From Anthoceros angustus (Eukaryota; Streptophyta; Anthocerotopsida; Anthocerotales; Anthocerotaceae), in NCBI GenBank assembly GCA_010909165.1, contig VJWM01000019.1, forward strand, positions 868,001-932,000: a stretch of 64,000 bases of DNA, in the 5' to 3' direction. Position numbers and translations under genes: made by a program. The notes under the pieces are model-generated. The model saw only the letters and a program-made list of their open reading frames with translations, was not told the DNA's origin and searched no databases. Shown piece after piece: positions 22,545-34,439 of this stretch (positions within the stretch are counted from its first letter, which is position 1; each line of letters begins with the position of its first letter).

Positions 22545-24860
22545 TCATTGAAGTTGCGGATTAGGAAGCACCTGGTCCAGCTTTATTTGGCCCCGGGGAG
22601 GCTTCTCATCTCCCACCAAGAAATTGTGAGCCACTCCATCCTTGTCTGTCCACCAGCTCTGACCAGGCTGCTTCCATGCCCTGATGCTTTTTCTCCTTGC
22701 ATGCATTCTCTGGGCCTCCTCCCACATCTGGGCACCGGTGCATATGGTTGACATCAACACATGCGATTCGGCATCTTTCTTGTCTAGCTTCACTGCTTGA
22801 TCGAAAGCGAGGCGTCCCACCTCCAAGTTGCTCCACTTTCGACAAGCACCCAATAATGAGTGCCAGACTGCAGCATCAGGCAGCACAGGCATTGCTGTTG
22901 CTAGAGCTAGTGCCTCGTCCAGTTGCCCTGCCCGACCCAGGAGATCCACCATGCATGTGAGGTGGAGTGCCCTGGGAGTGATACCATGGAGTCTGCTCAT
23001 GGCCCGGAAGTACTCTCTCCCCTTGTCAACTAGACCCGCATGACAGCGTACTCGTAGGACACTAAAGAACGTGAGGCTGACTGGCTGTATGCCATCTTCC
23101 TTCATTCTGTGAACCAAATCGAAGACCATATCACAGTTTCCTTGACAGGTGTAGCCTGCAATCAGTGAATTCCACACGACAGCGTCTCTTCCCTGCAATG
23201 AGTTGAACACCTGCTGTGCCTCAACTACACTACCAGACTTTCCGTGCATGTTTATCAAACTCCCAGCTAGAAACACATCAGGTTGAAGCCCTCGCTCTTC
23301 TATCTCTGCATGTAGCTGCCTTCCAGCATGCAAGGCTGCCACATTCGCACATGCCTGCAGGAGGCAGGCAAATGTCATGGCGTTGGGTACAGCCATGCCT
23401 TCTTTCTTCCTGCATATCACTGTAGAGACGAAGGGCTTCCTGCCCCATGCCCTGCTTGGAATATCCTGCAATTAGAGCAGTCCATGTCACAACATCTTTG
23501 TCACAAAGGCTTTGGAACACTCTCTCAGTATCGTCCAAGCTGCCACACTGTGCATACATGTTGACCAAACTGTTAGCTACAAATATGTCAGCTTGATGTC
23601 CTCGTTCTCTAATTTGCACATGAAGCTCCTTCCCCTTCTCCAACGCCGTTGTGCCCACACTTGCATAAGCTTGTAGAAGGCACATGAATGTCACGGAATC
23701 CGGTATTGCAATGGCCTCCTCGTGCATAGCACTGTAAAAGATGGGCTTCCTGACCCATGTCCTGGTGAGAATGGCCTCCTATCATGGCATTCCACGTCAC
23801 TACATCTTTATGAGCTAGTCTGTCAAACACTAGCTGTGCATCTATAAGCTGCCACACTTTGCATACATGTTCACCAGCTGTTGGCTACAACAACATCAAC
23901 TTGATATCCTCGTTCTTTAATTTGCGCACGAAGCTGCTTCCCCATCTCCAAAGCTGGGGCACCTATCCCAGCACATGCCTGTAGGAGGCATACAAATGTC
24001 ACAATGCCCTCGTCTTGCCTAGCAGTGTACAGACAGATGGCTACCTGCCCAGTGCAATGCTGGGAATATCCTGCAATTAGAGCAGTCCAGGTCACCACGT
24101 CCTTTCGCAAACCATCAAACACTCTTTGAGAATCGTCCAACCTGCCACACTTTGCTGCCACACCAAACTGCCAGCCACAGACACATCAGCTAGTCGTCCC
24201 CCTCTCTAATCTGCGCATGAAGGTGCCGTCCCTCCTCAAAGCTTGGTTGCCACACTCGCACACGCTTGGAGGAGGCACACGAAATCACAGCGTTGGGTAT
24301 AGCTACACCTTCTTCGTGCATAGCAGTGTACAGACTAAGGGCTTCCGGCCCATGCCCTGCTGGGAGTACCCTGCCAGGATAGCGTTCCAGGTGATCACAC
24401 CTTTTGGCCGAGTCCGTTGAACACTCTCCGTGCGTCTTCCAAGCTGCCACACTTTGCGTGCATGTTCACCACACTGCTGGCTACAACCACATCGGTTTCA
24501 TAGTCTCGCTCTGTAATTTGCGAGTGAAGCTGCTTTCCCTTCTCCAAAGCTCGGTGTCCACACTTGAAAGTGCCTGCAGGAGGGACACAAATGTCACAGA
24601 ATCAGGTGAGGCAATGCCTTCATTTTCCATTGTACTGTAAATACAACGCTTCATGGCCCATGCCCTGCTGAGAATACCCTGCTATCATGGCATTCCATGT
24701 CACCACTTCTTCGAACAAGTCCGTCAAAGACTGCCTGAGCGTCTTCCAAGCTGCCACATTGTGCATACATTTTGACCAAACTATTAGCTATAAACACATC
24801 AGCTTGACGTCCTCGTTCTCTGATTTGTGAATGAAGCTGCTTTCCCTTCTCCAATGCGCC
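22545..24860 (-). pseudogene. PPR pseudogene (paralogue of 46,526-50,578), minus strand
   Basis: Collinear with the C-terminal 2.3 kb of the intact gene and very similar to it. The last 308 codons (23,471-22,545) are open and contain the final PLS motifs, LTCMVDLLGRAGQLDEAL, and the E/E+ region with PGQSWWTDKDG. Upstream the frame is shifted many times (open pieces end near 23,278, 23,609, 23,871, 24,190 and 24,651). Some repeat units lost several bases, for example the S motif near 24,150. The copy stops abruptly at about 24,860, where a plus-strand paralogue begins. A functional protein is very unlikely. Confidence 0.88.
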
Positions 24861-25632
24861 GGAAGTTCTCTTGTTGACGAAGTAGTACAAGTCAGCTTGG
24901 GTGGATACTCAGTATCTTGCTGCTTCGGAAATGGAGATGGTCTGCGTGCATCCGACTTGAGATTGCCGATGATCTTGTCCCTCGCAGGCCTGCCGGTTAC
25001 GATAGGAGTAACGTCCGAGACCGTGAGCCAGCTATGTCATGAGGGGCGTTGCGCCGAAGCCGTGGAGGCTCTGGGAGTTCTGGTGCAGACGGCTGTTGTA
25101 TTTCCAAGTCCCTCGTTTATGCTGTTTTGAAGATTGTCAGGAAGGATCGCGTGGTGGGTCGCCGAGTACATGCTTTTTCGGTGAAAGCGGGTACCAGTCA
25201 GACACGTTCCTGGGCAACCAATTCCTCCGAATGTATGCTTCCATGGCAGGTTGCAAGACGCGATGGATGTATTTGCAGAAGTTGCGAAACCGGATGCCTT
25301 CACCTGGTCAGCAATTATTTCTGCGCATGCTGATCATGCACAGGAGCATCAGGCCATAGAACTGTACAATCGGATGTGCAGGTCAGGTGTGCAGCAAGAT
25401 AGCCATGTGTTTGTGGCAGTTCTCAAGGCTTGCTCAAAAGTATCAGACCTGAAAACGGGGCAGCAGGTGCATGCTGATGTATTGGCCACAGGCGTTGAGC
25501 CTGATTTGTTTGTCTGCACTGGCTTGATGAACATGTACGCGAAGTGTGGCAGCTTGGAAGATGCTCAGAGACTGTTTGATGGACTTTGTCGAAAGGATGT
25601 GGTGGCGTGGAATACCATGATCGCAGGTTACT

Positions 25633-26955
25633 CTCAGCAGGGCATGGGGCGGAAGCCCTTCGCCTGTACAGTGCTATGCAAGAAGAAGGAATCGCGGTAC
25701 CCAATTCCGTGACATTGGTATCCCTCCTGCAGGCCTGTGCATGTGGGCAACCAGCTCTGGAGATGGGAAGCTGCTTCATGCACAAATAAGACAGCAAGGA
25801 CATGAAGCGAATGTGTTTGTGGCCAGCAGTTTGGTAAGCATGTATGCAAGATGTGGCAGCTTGGAAGATGCTCAGAGAGTGTTCAACGGACTCGGTGAAA
25901 AGGATGATGTGACATGGACTGCGCTTATTGCAGGGTACTCCCAGCAGGGCTTGGGCCAGGAGGCCTCAGACTCTACACTGCTATGCGAGAAGAAGGCATT
26001 GCTGTACCCAGTTCGAAGACGTTTGTGTGCCTCCTGCAGGCATGTGCAGTGTGGGTACTCCAGCGTTGGAGAAGGGATGCATCTTCATGCAGAAATTAGA
26101 GAAAGAGGACAGCAAGCTGATGTCTTTGTGGCGAGCAGTTTGGTAAACATGTATGCTAAGTGTGGCAGCTTGGAAGATGCTCAGAGTGTGTTTGACGGAC
26201 TTGTTGAAAAGGATGATGTGACGTGGACTGCTCTAATTGCAGGGTATGCCCAGCAGGGCCAGGGGCAGGTAGCGCTTTGTCTCTACAGTGTTATGGAAGA
26301 AGAAGGCATCGCTGTACCCAACTCTGTGACATTTGTGTGCCTCTTGCAGGCATGCGCAAGTGTGGGCATCCCAGCTTTGGAGAAGGGGAGGCAGCTCCAT
26401 TCACAGATTAGGGAAAGAGGATATCAAACAGATGTGTTTGTGGCCAGCAGTTTGGTGAGCATGTACGCGAAGTGTGGGAACCTGGAAGATGCTCAAAGAG
26501 TGTTTGACGGACTTATCGAAAAAGATGTGGTCACATGGACTGCTATGATAGCAGGGTATTCCCAGCAGGGCATGGGCAAGGAAGCCCTTCGTCTCTACAA
26601 TGCAATGCAGGAAAACAGCATCGCTGTACCTAATTCCGTGACATATATGTGCCTCCTGCAAGCGTGCCAATCTGGCAGCTTGCATCTGGGAAGGCAGCTA
26701 CATGCACAGATTGACGAACACAGGCTTCAAGCTGACAGGGGAGTTGCTGGCAGTTTGATAAATATGTATGGAAAGTGTGGGAGCATGGTGGATGCAGAGC
26801 AGGTGTTTGATGGATTGCAGGAAAGGGATGTTGTTGCCTGGAATGCTCTGATTGCAGGCTACGCCTGTCAAGGAGACAGTGAAGTGGTCTTTGACTTGGT
26901 CCAGAGAATGAAAGAGAATGGCATACAGCCAGTGAGCGTCACATTCCTTAGCATA
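25633..26955 (+). repeat. 1,323-bp direct repeat in the PPR pseudogene, unit 1
   Basis: The unit begins at CTCTCAGCAGGGCATGGGG and is repeated directly at 26,956. The junction is at the shared CTCTCAGCAGGGC. 1,323 is a multiple of three, as expected for unequal crossing-over between PPR repeats. Confidence 0.88.
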
Positions 26956-28278
26956 CTCTCAGCAGGGCATGGGGCAGGAAGCCCTTCGCCTGTACAGTGC
27001 TATGCAAGAAGAAGGAATCAGTACCCAATTCCGTGACATTGGTATCCCTCCTGCAGGCCTGTGTGCATGTGGGCAACCCAGCTCTGGAGATGGGAAGCTG
27101 CTTCATGCACAAATAAGACAGCAAGGACATGAAGCGAATGTGTTTGTGGCCAGCAGTTTGGTAAGCATGTATGCAAGATGTGGCAGCTTGGAAGATGCTC
27201 AGAGAGTGTTCAACGGACTTGTTGAAAAGGATGATGTGACATGGACTGCGCTTATTGCAGGGTACTCCCAGCAGGGCTTGGGCCAGGAGGCCCTCAGACT
27301 CTACAGTGCTATGCAAGAAGAAGGCATTGCTGTACCCAGTTCGAAGACGTTTGTGTGCCTCCTGCAGGCATGTGCAAGTGTGGGTACTCCAGCCTTGGAG
27401 AAGGGATGCATCTTCATGCAGAAATTAGAGAACGAGGACATCAAGCTGATGTCTTTGTGGCGAGCAGTTTGGTAAACATGTATGCTAAGTGTGGCAGCTT
27501 GGAAGATGCTCAGAGTGTGTTTGACGGACTTGTTGAAAAGGATGATGTGACGTGGACTGCTCTAATTGCAGGGTATGCCCAGCAGGGCCAGGGGCAGGTA
27601 GCGCTTCTCTACAGTGTTATGGAAGAAGAAGGCATCGCTGTACCCAACTCTGTGACATTTGTGTGCCTCTTGCAGGCATGCGCAAGTGTGGGCATCCCAG
27701 CTTGGAAGGGAGGCAGCTCCATTCACAGATTAGGGAAAGAGGATATCAAACAGATGTGTTTGTGGCCAGCAGTTCGGTGAGCATGTACGCGAAGTGTGGG
27801 AACCTGGAAGATGCTCAAAGAGTGTTTGATGGACTTATCGAAAAAGATGTGGTCACATGGACTGCTATGATAGCAGGGTATTCCCAGCAGGGCATGGGCA
27901 AGGAAGCCCTTCGTCTCTACAATGCAATGCAGGAAAACAGCATCGCTGTACCTAATTCCGTGACATATATGTGCCTCCTGCAAGTATGTGCCAATCTGGC
28001 AGCTTTGCATCTGGGAAGGCAGCTACATGCACAGATTGACGAACACAGGCTTCAAGCTGACAGGGAGTTGCTGGCAGTTTGATAAATATGTATGGAAAGT
28101 GTGGGAGCATGGTGGATGCAGAGCAGGTGTTTGATGGATTGCAAGAAGGGATGTTGTTGCCTGGAATGCTCTGATTGCAGGCTACGCCTGTCAAGGAGAC
28201 AGTGAAGTGGTCTTTGACTTGGTCCAGAGAATGAAAGAGAATGGCATACAGCCAGTGAGCGTCACATTCCTTAGCATA
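26956..28278 (+). repeat. 1,323-bp direct repeat in the PPR pseudogene, unit 2
   Basis: Nearly the same as unit 1, but with small indels (for example AATCAGTACCC for AATCGCGGTACCC near 27,018, and a lost base group at 27,606) that break its frame. After it the sequence leaves the repeat and continues into the unique E region. Confidence 0.88.
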
Positions 28279-28985
28279 CTCTCGGTATGCAGTCAAGCGG
28301 GTCTAGTGAAAAAGGGACAAGAGTACTTTGAGGCTATGAGCAAACAGCACAGCATCAATCCTACATCTCGCCACCTCACCTGCATGGTGGATCTCCTGGG
28401 TCGTGCTGGACAGTTGGATGAGGCAATAGCTTTAGTGGACAATACTGTACTGCCTGATGCTGTAGTTTGGCATACTCTGTTGGGTGCTTGTCAAAAGTGG
28501 AGCAACGTGGAGGTGGGACTCCATGCTTTCCACGAAGCCTTGAAGTTAGATGGGAGAGATGCTGAAGCATATGTGTTGATGTCAAACATATACACTGGTG
28601 CCCAGATGTGGGAGGCACAGAAGATGCAGGGAGAAGACTGCAAGTCAGGGCATGGAAGCAGCCAGGTCAGAGCTGGTGGGCAGACAAGGACGGACAGGTG
28701 CACAGTTTTTGTTGGGGACGACAAGCATGATCACAGGCAGGCAAGGCTGCAGCAGGTTTTCTCCAAATTAATGAAACAGGGATGTATGCCAGACTCTGAC
28801 TCGTCACCGCCCATCATACCTGGTGACGGAAAGGAGGGGTTGAGTATCACCTACGTCCTAAACAACATGTCGGCGGGGATCCCCGGAGGCATTGTGAAAG
28901 ATCTGCGGGTTGTCGTTGATTTTCACACCGCCACGAAGTATACGTCCGTGGTCGAGAATTTGCAGGGATGCATTTCGGCAATCAC

Positions 28986-29560
28986 TTAGATACACGGGTC
29001 CAATTTCAGAGCAGGCAAGTATGCTTCCGGTCCGGATGGGATTGGGGAGTCCAGGTTGCTAATACCATCACCATTTGGTTTGGGAGGCTCACATGGGGGG
29101 GCGCCTGTGTCATTGTAGAGCACCACATTGCCGTCGAGTTGGAGCTAGGCGTTGTAATCGTACAGGTAGGACTGGGATGAATTGGATGCCCACAGCACGT
29201 CACTGTGGTCTCCGTTGATGACCAGGTTTCCGTCGCGCTCCAGCACCAGGTGGCATATGTACTGGCCGGAGTTGTTGATTCCGGTAGCCCAGTACGCTTG
29301 GTCCTTGTGGTACAGCACAAGGTTGAAGTCAGTTGGAATTGCAGCAAGACCGAGTGGTCCTCGCCGTTCTGGATGGTCAAGGTGAATGCCATTCGTCCGA
29401 GGCGTACAACCGGGAGTCAGGTGGCGGGTGGATGTCAGCCATCCCGGTGCGAGCAGGGCTGCGCAAAGGACGCGGCGAGGAGAAGAGTGGCGCCCATCGC
29501 CCAGGCTGCAATTGCGACGTAGTGAATGCTGCCCTTGTTTGGAAGATCATGCTCAGGCCC
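28986..29560 (-). pseudogene. Bulb-type (GNA-like) lectin remnant
   Basis: On the minus strand, one frame from about 29,340 to the stop at 28,988-28,986 reads FNLVLYHKDQAYWATG, CHLVLERDGNLVINGDH and LQLDGNVVLYND. These are two mannose-lectin QxDxNxVxY-like sites (LERDGNLVING is degenerate) in the usual spacing. A second frame upstream (29,540-29,455) gives a hydrophobic leader (WAMGATLLLAASFAQPC), as expected for a secreted lectin. A third frame supplies DSRLYASDEW and LTIQNGED. Three frames in under 600 bp mean a pseudogene or uncorrected indels. It converges on the PPR pseudogene. Confidence 0.7.
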
Positions 29561-30529
29561 GGTTTCAGAGCTGGAATTGCAGTTGTTGCTGCTGCTTCTC
29601 CTGCTGCCTCTCCTGCTGCCGCTGCGTTTACAGCGCAGTTCTATCAATCTCCGAAGGCCATTAAGGCCTGCCACTCACCGTACCGCACGGCCGTGGCAGG
29701 CCATGGCCTTCCCGAGATCATGCTATGCACATATGCTACCATGGTTTCAAGCTCGTTCCGTCGGACCGTAGCGGTGTAGAATGAGATCACGGTGACCACC
29801 ATCTAGGTAGGAAATCCGGGTTAGGAAAATCTTTACCTTCTGCATACACATTTTCAAAAGACCTTGTTTCAGCCGGTTCCCGCCGCAAGTTGCTTTGCAA
29901 AGCCAGCTCGATCTTCACAATGCGACCGGCCCCTGCAATAAGAGAGAATGTTCCAGCTCGTGTTGTAGCGTTCAATTTGTAAGCTGTTGTGATGCATGCC
30001 ATCTTAACGTATAAATGTGAGCTCAATTTAGCTGCGTTGTGATCATGCCATCTTAACACGATATAGATGTGAGCTGCCAAGCTTGCACTTAGAGAATTAA
30101 ACAGTACTTGTAAATCCTCGGGAGGAAGCTTAGCGGTGTTTAGGGAAGCTTGTACTTAGAAGCCAGCGTGCACTTAGCGGCAACATTAGGGAGAAGCTTA
30201 GACTTAGGATTAGTCCGAAATGGATCTAAATCATGTACTAGTGTAGATGAACTACCTCGATGTGCTATTTGTTGTTCTGAGGTCGAGGACTTTCAAATGG
30301 CGACCTCCATTGGGTTCTATCTATCAAGTGAGAAGCACTCACGGTGGACACATAGTCACGAGAAGGCCGGTCAATTGCTCATATTCCGTTTATGAGTAGA
30401 AGACTTTGTGGCGGGAATGGCATATGATCACGAGCATGCTACCAACTTCTACAAGAAGGACTCTAAAGACCTTGATTTACCTCGTCCCAATACTCCTCAT
30501 CCACCTGCCACACAGGCCTAGTCTTCTTA
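29561..30529. other. Unrecognised DNA, lectin to transposase
   Basis: No supportable gene. The GCTGCTGCT-type low-complexity stretch near 29,590-29,630 explains the Ala- and Leu-rich short frames. Confidence 0.45.
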
Positions 30530-32060
30530 TTGCTGAATGTGGCAGTGTCTTTTTTTGTGCGTAAAATTCTTTTGCATCAAGATCTTGACGCCAGCACCCA
30601 TGTTTCACACTTTCCCTTTGAGAACTGCAGTGGCAAGCTTACTATATGGCCAAAAGTGGCGGAGATTGGGCTTTTCGAAGACAAACATCTCGACATGGCA
30701 GGTATCCTTTGTCATGGAGTTTCTTACCAGGCTCGAGATGTCCGGGCTGCTTGGCTGTCAGATGAGAAAAAAGATTGGGTTAGACACTGCCTTTACTGTA
30801 ACATTTCCATAGATGAGATCATGCGTCGGCATACAGAGGCTTTGTATCCCAAAGTTACAAACCAAGCAGTGCCTTATCAAAAGATTAGGGATGACTTCTT
30901 GCAACGGTACGATGTAATCAATATTGCCAGAAATGTGGTCATAGGTGATTGGAAACTTCACCCTGATGATTCAACTTCAGTTTCTGTTTGGATTAGGCAG
31001 AATGCTTCCATGGTTTTCTATCAATCCATCGAGGAGCAACTCTTTGCCTTAGGTATCCAAACCTTTTTCATGCTGGAATCTATGATCAAGTATGGGAATT
31101 ATAGTGTTTTGTCTTTGGATGCAACCTTCGGCATGAACAAGTACAAATACCACTTGTTCACCGTCATGGCCTTCGATCAGCACTTAAATGGTATGCCTGT
31201 AGCATGGGCTATCACATAGAAGGCAACAATTGAAACATTGGTGGCATGGTTGTCAGCACTACGCATCCGGGTTGAGCAGCATGATTCTACTTGGACACCG
31301 AGCAGCTTCCTTGTGGACGACTGCCAGGGAGAAATCTCTGCTATTCAACAAGTCTGGACTCGTAACATACCCATCTTGCTGTGTTTGTGCCACGTGCGAA
31401 AGGCATGGAGGAAAAATGTATTGAAGAAGGTAAGGTCGCAGCCCGACTAGATCTCGATTTGGGCTGAACTTGGTGAGATCATGTATGTCAATGGGTTTTC
31501 CAGTGCAGATATTTACGTGGCTACAGCAGAAGCTATGTTGGACTTGTTCTATGCACGTTGGGCAGAAAGGAAAATTGCGTTTGTTAAATACTTAAGGGAA
31601 CAATGGGGCGGGACCATAAGTATGTGCCATGGGACCTTTAAGTTCATGCACTTAGTTCCTGCTCTCCTATTTGTCTCTAACTGAACTGCTTGTTATTTTG
31701 AAATAGTAATGTGGCTTTGTCGTGCGAGGATGCTGCCACATGCTGGGCAGATTACCACTTCCGCTGTTGAAGCCTTCCACAGATATATGACAGAGAGAGC
31801 ATGTGTTTCCAAGTCCAGTTTAGCAGGTCGTCGAATGGATTGGTTGGTCCACCAGCTTGTGAACGTTGTTGCACGATATTTTTGGTATCAACATTTCACA
31901 AATAAAATGCTTATACTCGGAACAAGAAGCAAGAGATGTTGGAGGAGAGCGGCACTTGCGGCCTGAAGGTACATTTCAAGCAACGTGTTTGGAGCGTCAA
32001 GTATCACTTCACTCGGGACCGTGCCTTGGGGCCATGTCTTCAACTCAACAACCCTAAGCT
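30530..32060 (+). pseudogene. Mutator-like (MULE) transposase, decayed
   Basis: One frame runs from 30,530 to 31,684 with only two internal TAG stops (31,217 and 31,448), and the same frame resumes at 31,709. MULE features in order: an N-terminal region with HPDDSTSVSVWI (about residue 145); LSLDATFGMNKYKYHLFT with the first acidic residue (about 200); FLVDDCQGEISAIQQVW with the second (about 262); CLCHVRKAW; and TTSAVEAFHRYM with the expected glutamate (about 31,750). It then shifts near 31,900. No SWIM zinc finger or terminal inverted repeats were identified. Known members excise and insert DNA by a DDE mechanism; this copy cannot make the full protein. Confidence 0.75.
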
Positions 32061-32690
32061 TCGCGAACTTCTCTCTAGACCCCTTATTTTGTGGTTTAAA
32101 ACTCTTCCTATGAAGAAAGAGGAAAAAGGTCGGCTTGGGGCCCTCAGGCTGCCGATGGATGGTGACTTTATAAAGCATATACGGTCTTCGATCTTTGTCG
32201 ACTTCGCTCTACCTTTGATTTGTGTTGAACAAGCTAACCACTTTCGCCATTCGCTTGTAAAACCCTAGAGTAATGGTATTGATGAAATAAGATAGAAAGG
32301 TGAAAAGTTAAAAGAGGTAAAAGTTTAAGTTAGTAGCTGCCTGTTAAGGAGATGCATGTGTTGCATGCTTCATGCAATTTCCTGTTAGAGAGGAATTGCT
32401 ACAACCACAAATGAAGAGCTGCTAAGAGAGGACTCTTAGTGGTCAGTGGAGAGGACTCTTAGTGATCAATGGTCTGTAAGTATCCCTAGATTTAACAGCT
32501 GCCTAGTTGAGGTTGGGTTGTGGGATTGTGGACTGCGAACTCCCCCCCTTAGGAAGGTAATAAATTGTTTTTTTTGTTTTTTCCTTAGTGTGGAGTGAGA
32601 AATAAGGCGGAAAAGGGGAAATAAGGTCGGGAACAGGTGAAAGGGAAATGGACGGCTGAGAGGCATAAGGACAGGCAGCAGGAAACCCCG
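32061..32690. other. Spacer with short repeats before element A copy 2
   Basis: Contains a two-unit direct repeat (GAGAGGACTCTTAGTG(G/A)TCA, 32,424-32,472) and T-rich runs. No gene is supported. Confidence 0.5.
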
Positions 32691-32697
32691 GCGTGAG

Positions 32698-32835
32698 CCG
32701 CTCCGACCGAACTCCGGAGAAGGCCGGGGTGAGTCCAGACTGGATTCCGGAGTAGGCGGAAATAAGTCCAGACTGAACTCCGGAGTAGGCCGGGGTGAGT
32801 CCGGACTGAACTCCGGAGTAGGCCGCGATAAGTCC
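32698..32835. repeat. Tandem repeat of about 34 bp, 4 units (ACTCCGGAGTAGGC core)
   Basis: Units read GTCC(A/G)GACTG(A/G)A(C/T)TCCGGAGTAGGC followed by CGGGGTGA or GGAAATAA. The core ACTCCGGAGT is self-complementary. Similar GTCCGGACTC motifs occur in element A copy 1 (2,030-2,160 and 5,207-5,260) and in copy 2 at 44,213-44,260. Confidence 0.8.
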
Positions 32836-33268
32836 GCCGGGAAAAGTAACTTCGAAAGGTCTCAGTGCTTGCATGCAGATTCTCCTCTCAAAATCCACGT
32901 GGCCCTTGCCAATTCGCTCCACTTGTCACCGGGCCGTTATGGGCAAGTAACCACGACCCAAATACATGCACCCAGGCGTGACATAAGGCTAGAGTCGCGG
33001 CGTAAGACTGGCGATTCTGACAGCGAAAAGTCCTCTTGTGCTTCGATTACTTCGGCGTTACGCGAGAAGGCCATTCTCTCGATCGACTTCTCGACAGTTT
33101 TCGCAGTCACTTGCGCTCAGGCATCCTGCCCTCTGGCGCTATCTCTTCCGACGCTCAAGCGCAACTACGAGCGGCCATCTCCCCCGAACTCAGCGCTCAT
33201 CGCGGCGGAACGTAGCGGGAGCATTGTTGCCCACCACCTCACAGCTACACACCAGCCATCGCGCGAGT

Positions 33269-34110
33269 ATGGGACCCAAGAAGGCAGTGGAGGTCTAGGA
33301 GCCCTGGCGCCTAGTAGAGAAGAACATTGTCATCAGGCGCTATCCGGTTGGACCACGGGCCGGTGAGGCGGTGCGGTGGCGCACTGGACATCTTCCGGGC
33401 GGTGTGGACCTTTGGCGTGGCGCTGGTGCATCTTGGGAAGATGGCGGTGCCAACAAAACCGTTAAAGCTTGAGAGCTTGAGAAGAGGGAGGAGATGGATC
33501 GTAGAGGTCCTGCGGGCATTCTACAATAGACCGGTGAAGGAGATTGGGGGCGTGGTTCGGAGCCCTTAAGGTGAAGGTGGAGCGGCAAAGGCGCTTTTGA
33601 GGCCGGGGACGCAGCGGTCCTCAAACGGGTGGCTCATGTCGGACCTGTTGGACCGACATGTGAGAGCGGTAGCGAAAGTCATCGTTCACTGGAACATGCT
33701 CACCAAGGTGGACCACCTTGGTGACAATTTGCCTGTGTTCCTCCATGCCTTGCAGAGAGGAAAGAGGAAGGCGGGGAGGATCATCTTCATGCGGATTAAC
33801 CCGAGGAGGCGTGAAGTTGAGGCAGCAGCCACCACCTCCCCATTCATCGTCCACGATGGGAGCCTAATCTCTGAAGGAGGGACGGGAAGGCGGCGGAAGG
33901 GTTGGTGACCACTGAGGCGAGAGGCAAGGGCAGGCAGGAGGGCGTCCACCCAAGCCCGGTAGGACCCGGGGAAGACGAAGATTGGGAGGGCATTCCGGAC
34001 TCCATACGGCTGGAGCGAACCCCCTCGCTGCCCAGGGAAGTATGGGAAGAAATTTCCGCTTCCCTCCTTTTGGTCCCTCCACCAGAACACCCCTCACCAG
34101 AGGCAACCAT
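33269..34110 (+). pseudogene. Element A gag-like frame, 5' part, broken
   Basis: Starts MGPKK but meets a stop after nine codons, then continues in other frames: VALVHLGKMAVPTKPLKL (about 33,420), the block VHWNMLTKVDHLGDN (33,683-33,730) and SLPREVWEEISASLL (about 34,030). It stops where copia 2 is inserted (34,106-34,110). The DNA of the DHLGDN block contains a palindrome (CACCAAGGTG, 3 nt, CACCTTGGTG) kept in both copies. Confidence 0.6.
34106..34110. repeat. Target-site duplication ACCAT, left copy
   Basis: Identical to 40,541-40,545, immediately outside the copia 2 LTRs. Confidence 0.88.
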
Positions 34111-34349
34111 TGTAAGGGTATTAAAGCCCAATGTACTTAGACTAATACACTTAGTCTAAGTTAGGTGTCAGTTAAGTATCATTAGTTTAGCTGAAGCTAA
34201 TCACTAGGAAGCTTCTTGTGCTCCTTCCTAGGGGCTTCTTGTGGAGCTTCCTAGGGAGCCCTCCAAACCCTCATCTCAATGGGAGAGAGTTACACTTGCC
34301 TCCTCCTCTCCTCTCCTCTTTCCACCATCATGGGCGCCACGATCCTTCA
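34111..34349 (+). repeat. Copia 2 left LTR (239 bp)
   Basis: It lacks about 24 bp present in the right LTR, exactly the TTGGAGGGTATAAATACC segment with the TATA box. It contains a stem-loop ACTTAGACTAA, 5 nt, TTAGTCTAAGT (34,135-34,161) also present in the right LTR. Confidence 0.88.
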
Positions 34350-34439
34350 ACCGTATCGAGCTTTGGTTTGGTTGTGTTGTGATGCTAGAATTTTCTAGCT
34401 GCGGGGCGGCGGCTCGTGGAATTGCGGTGATCCACATCG

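Larger units (their letters stand above)
24861..28989 (+). pseudogene. PPR pseudogene with internal duplication and DYW remnant, plus strand
   Basis: Paralogue of the intact PPR gene. The N-terminal part (LCHEGRCAEAVEALGVLV at about 25,030; the intact gene has LCNEGHLREAVEALGVLV) is followed by PLS triplets ending in E and E+ motifs (about 28,420-28,730). Frames change at least at 25,130, 25,250, 25,710 and 26,960, and repeatedly in the second half. The longest open piece is 431 codons (25,741-27,036). The segment 25,633-26,955 is repeated as 26,956-28,278. The tail beyond E+ keeps DYW-like residues (KDLRVVVDFHTATKY) but lacks the zinc/catalytic HSE motif and the terminal Asp-Tyr-Trp. It ends at TAG 28,987-28,989, overlapping the stop of a convergent lectin remnant. 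Confidence 0.85.
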
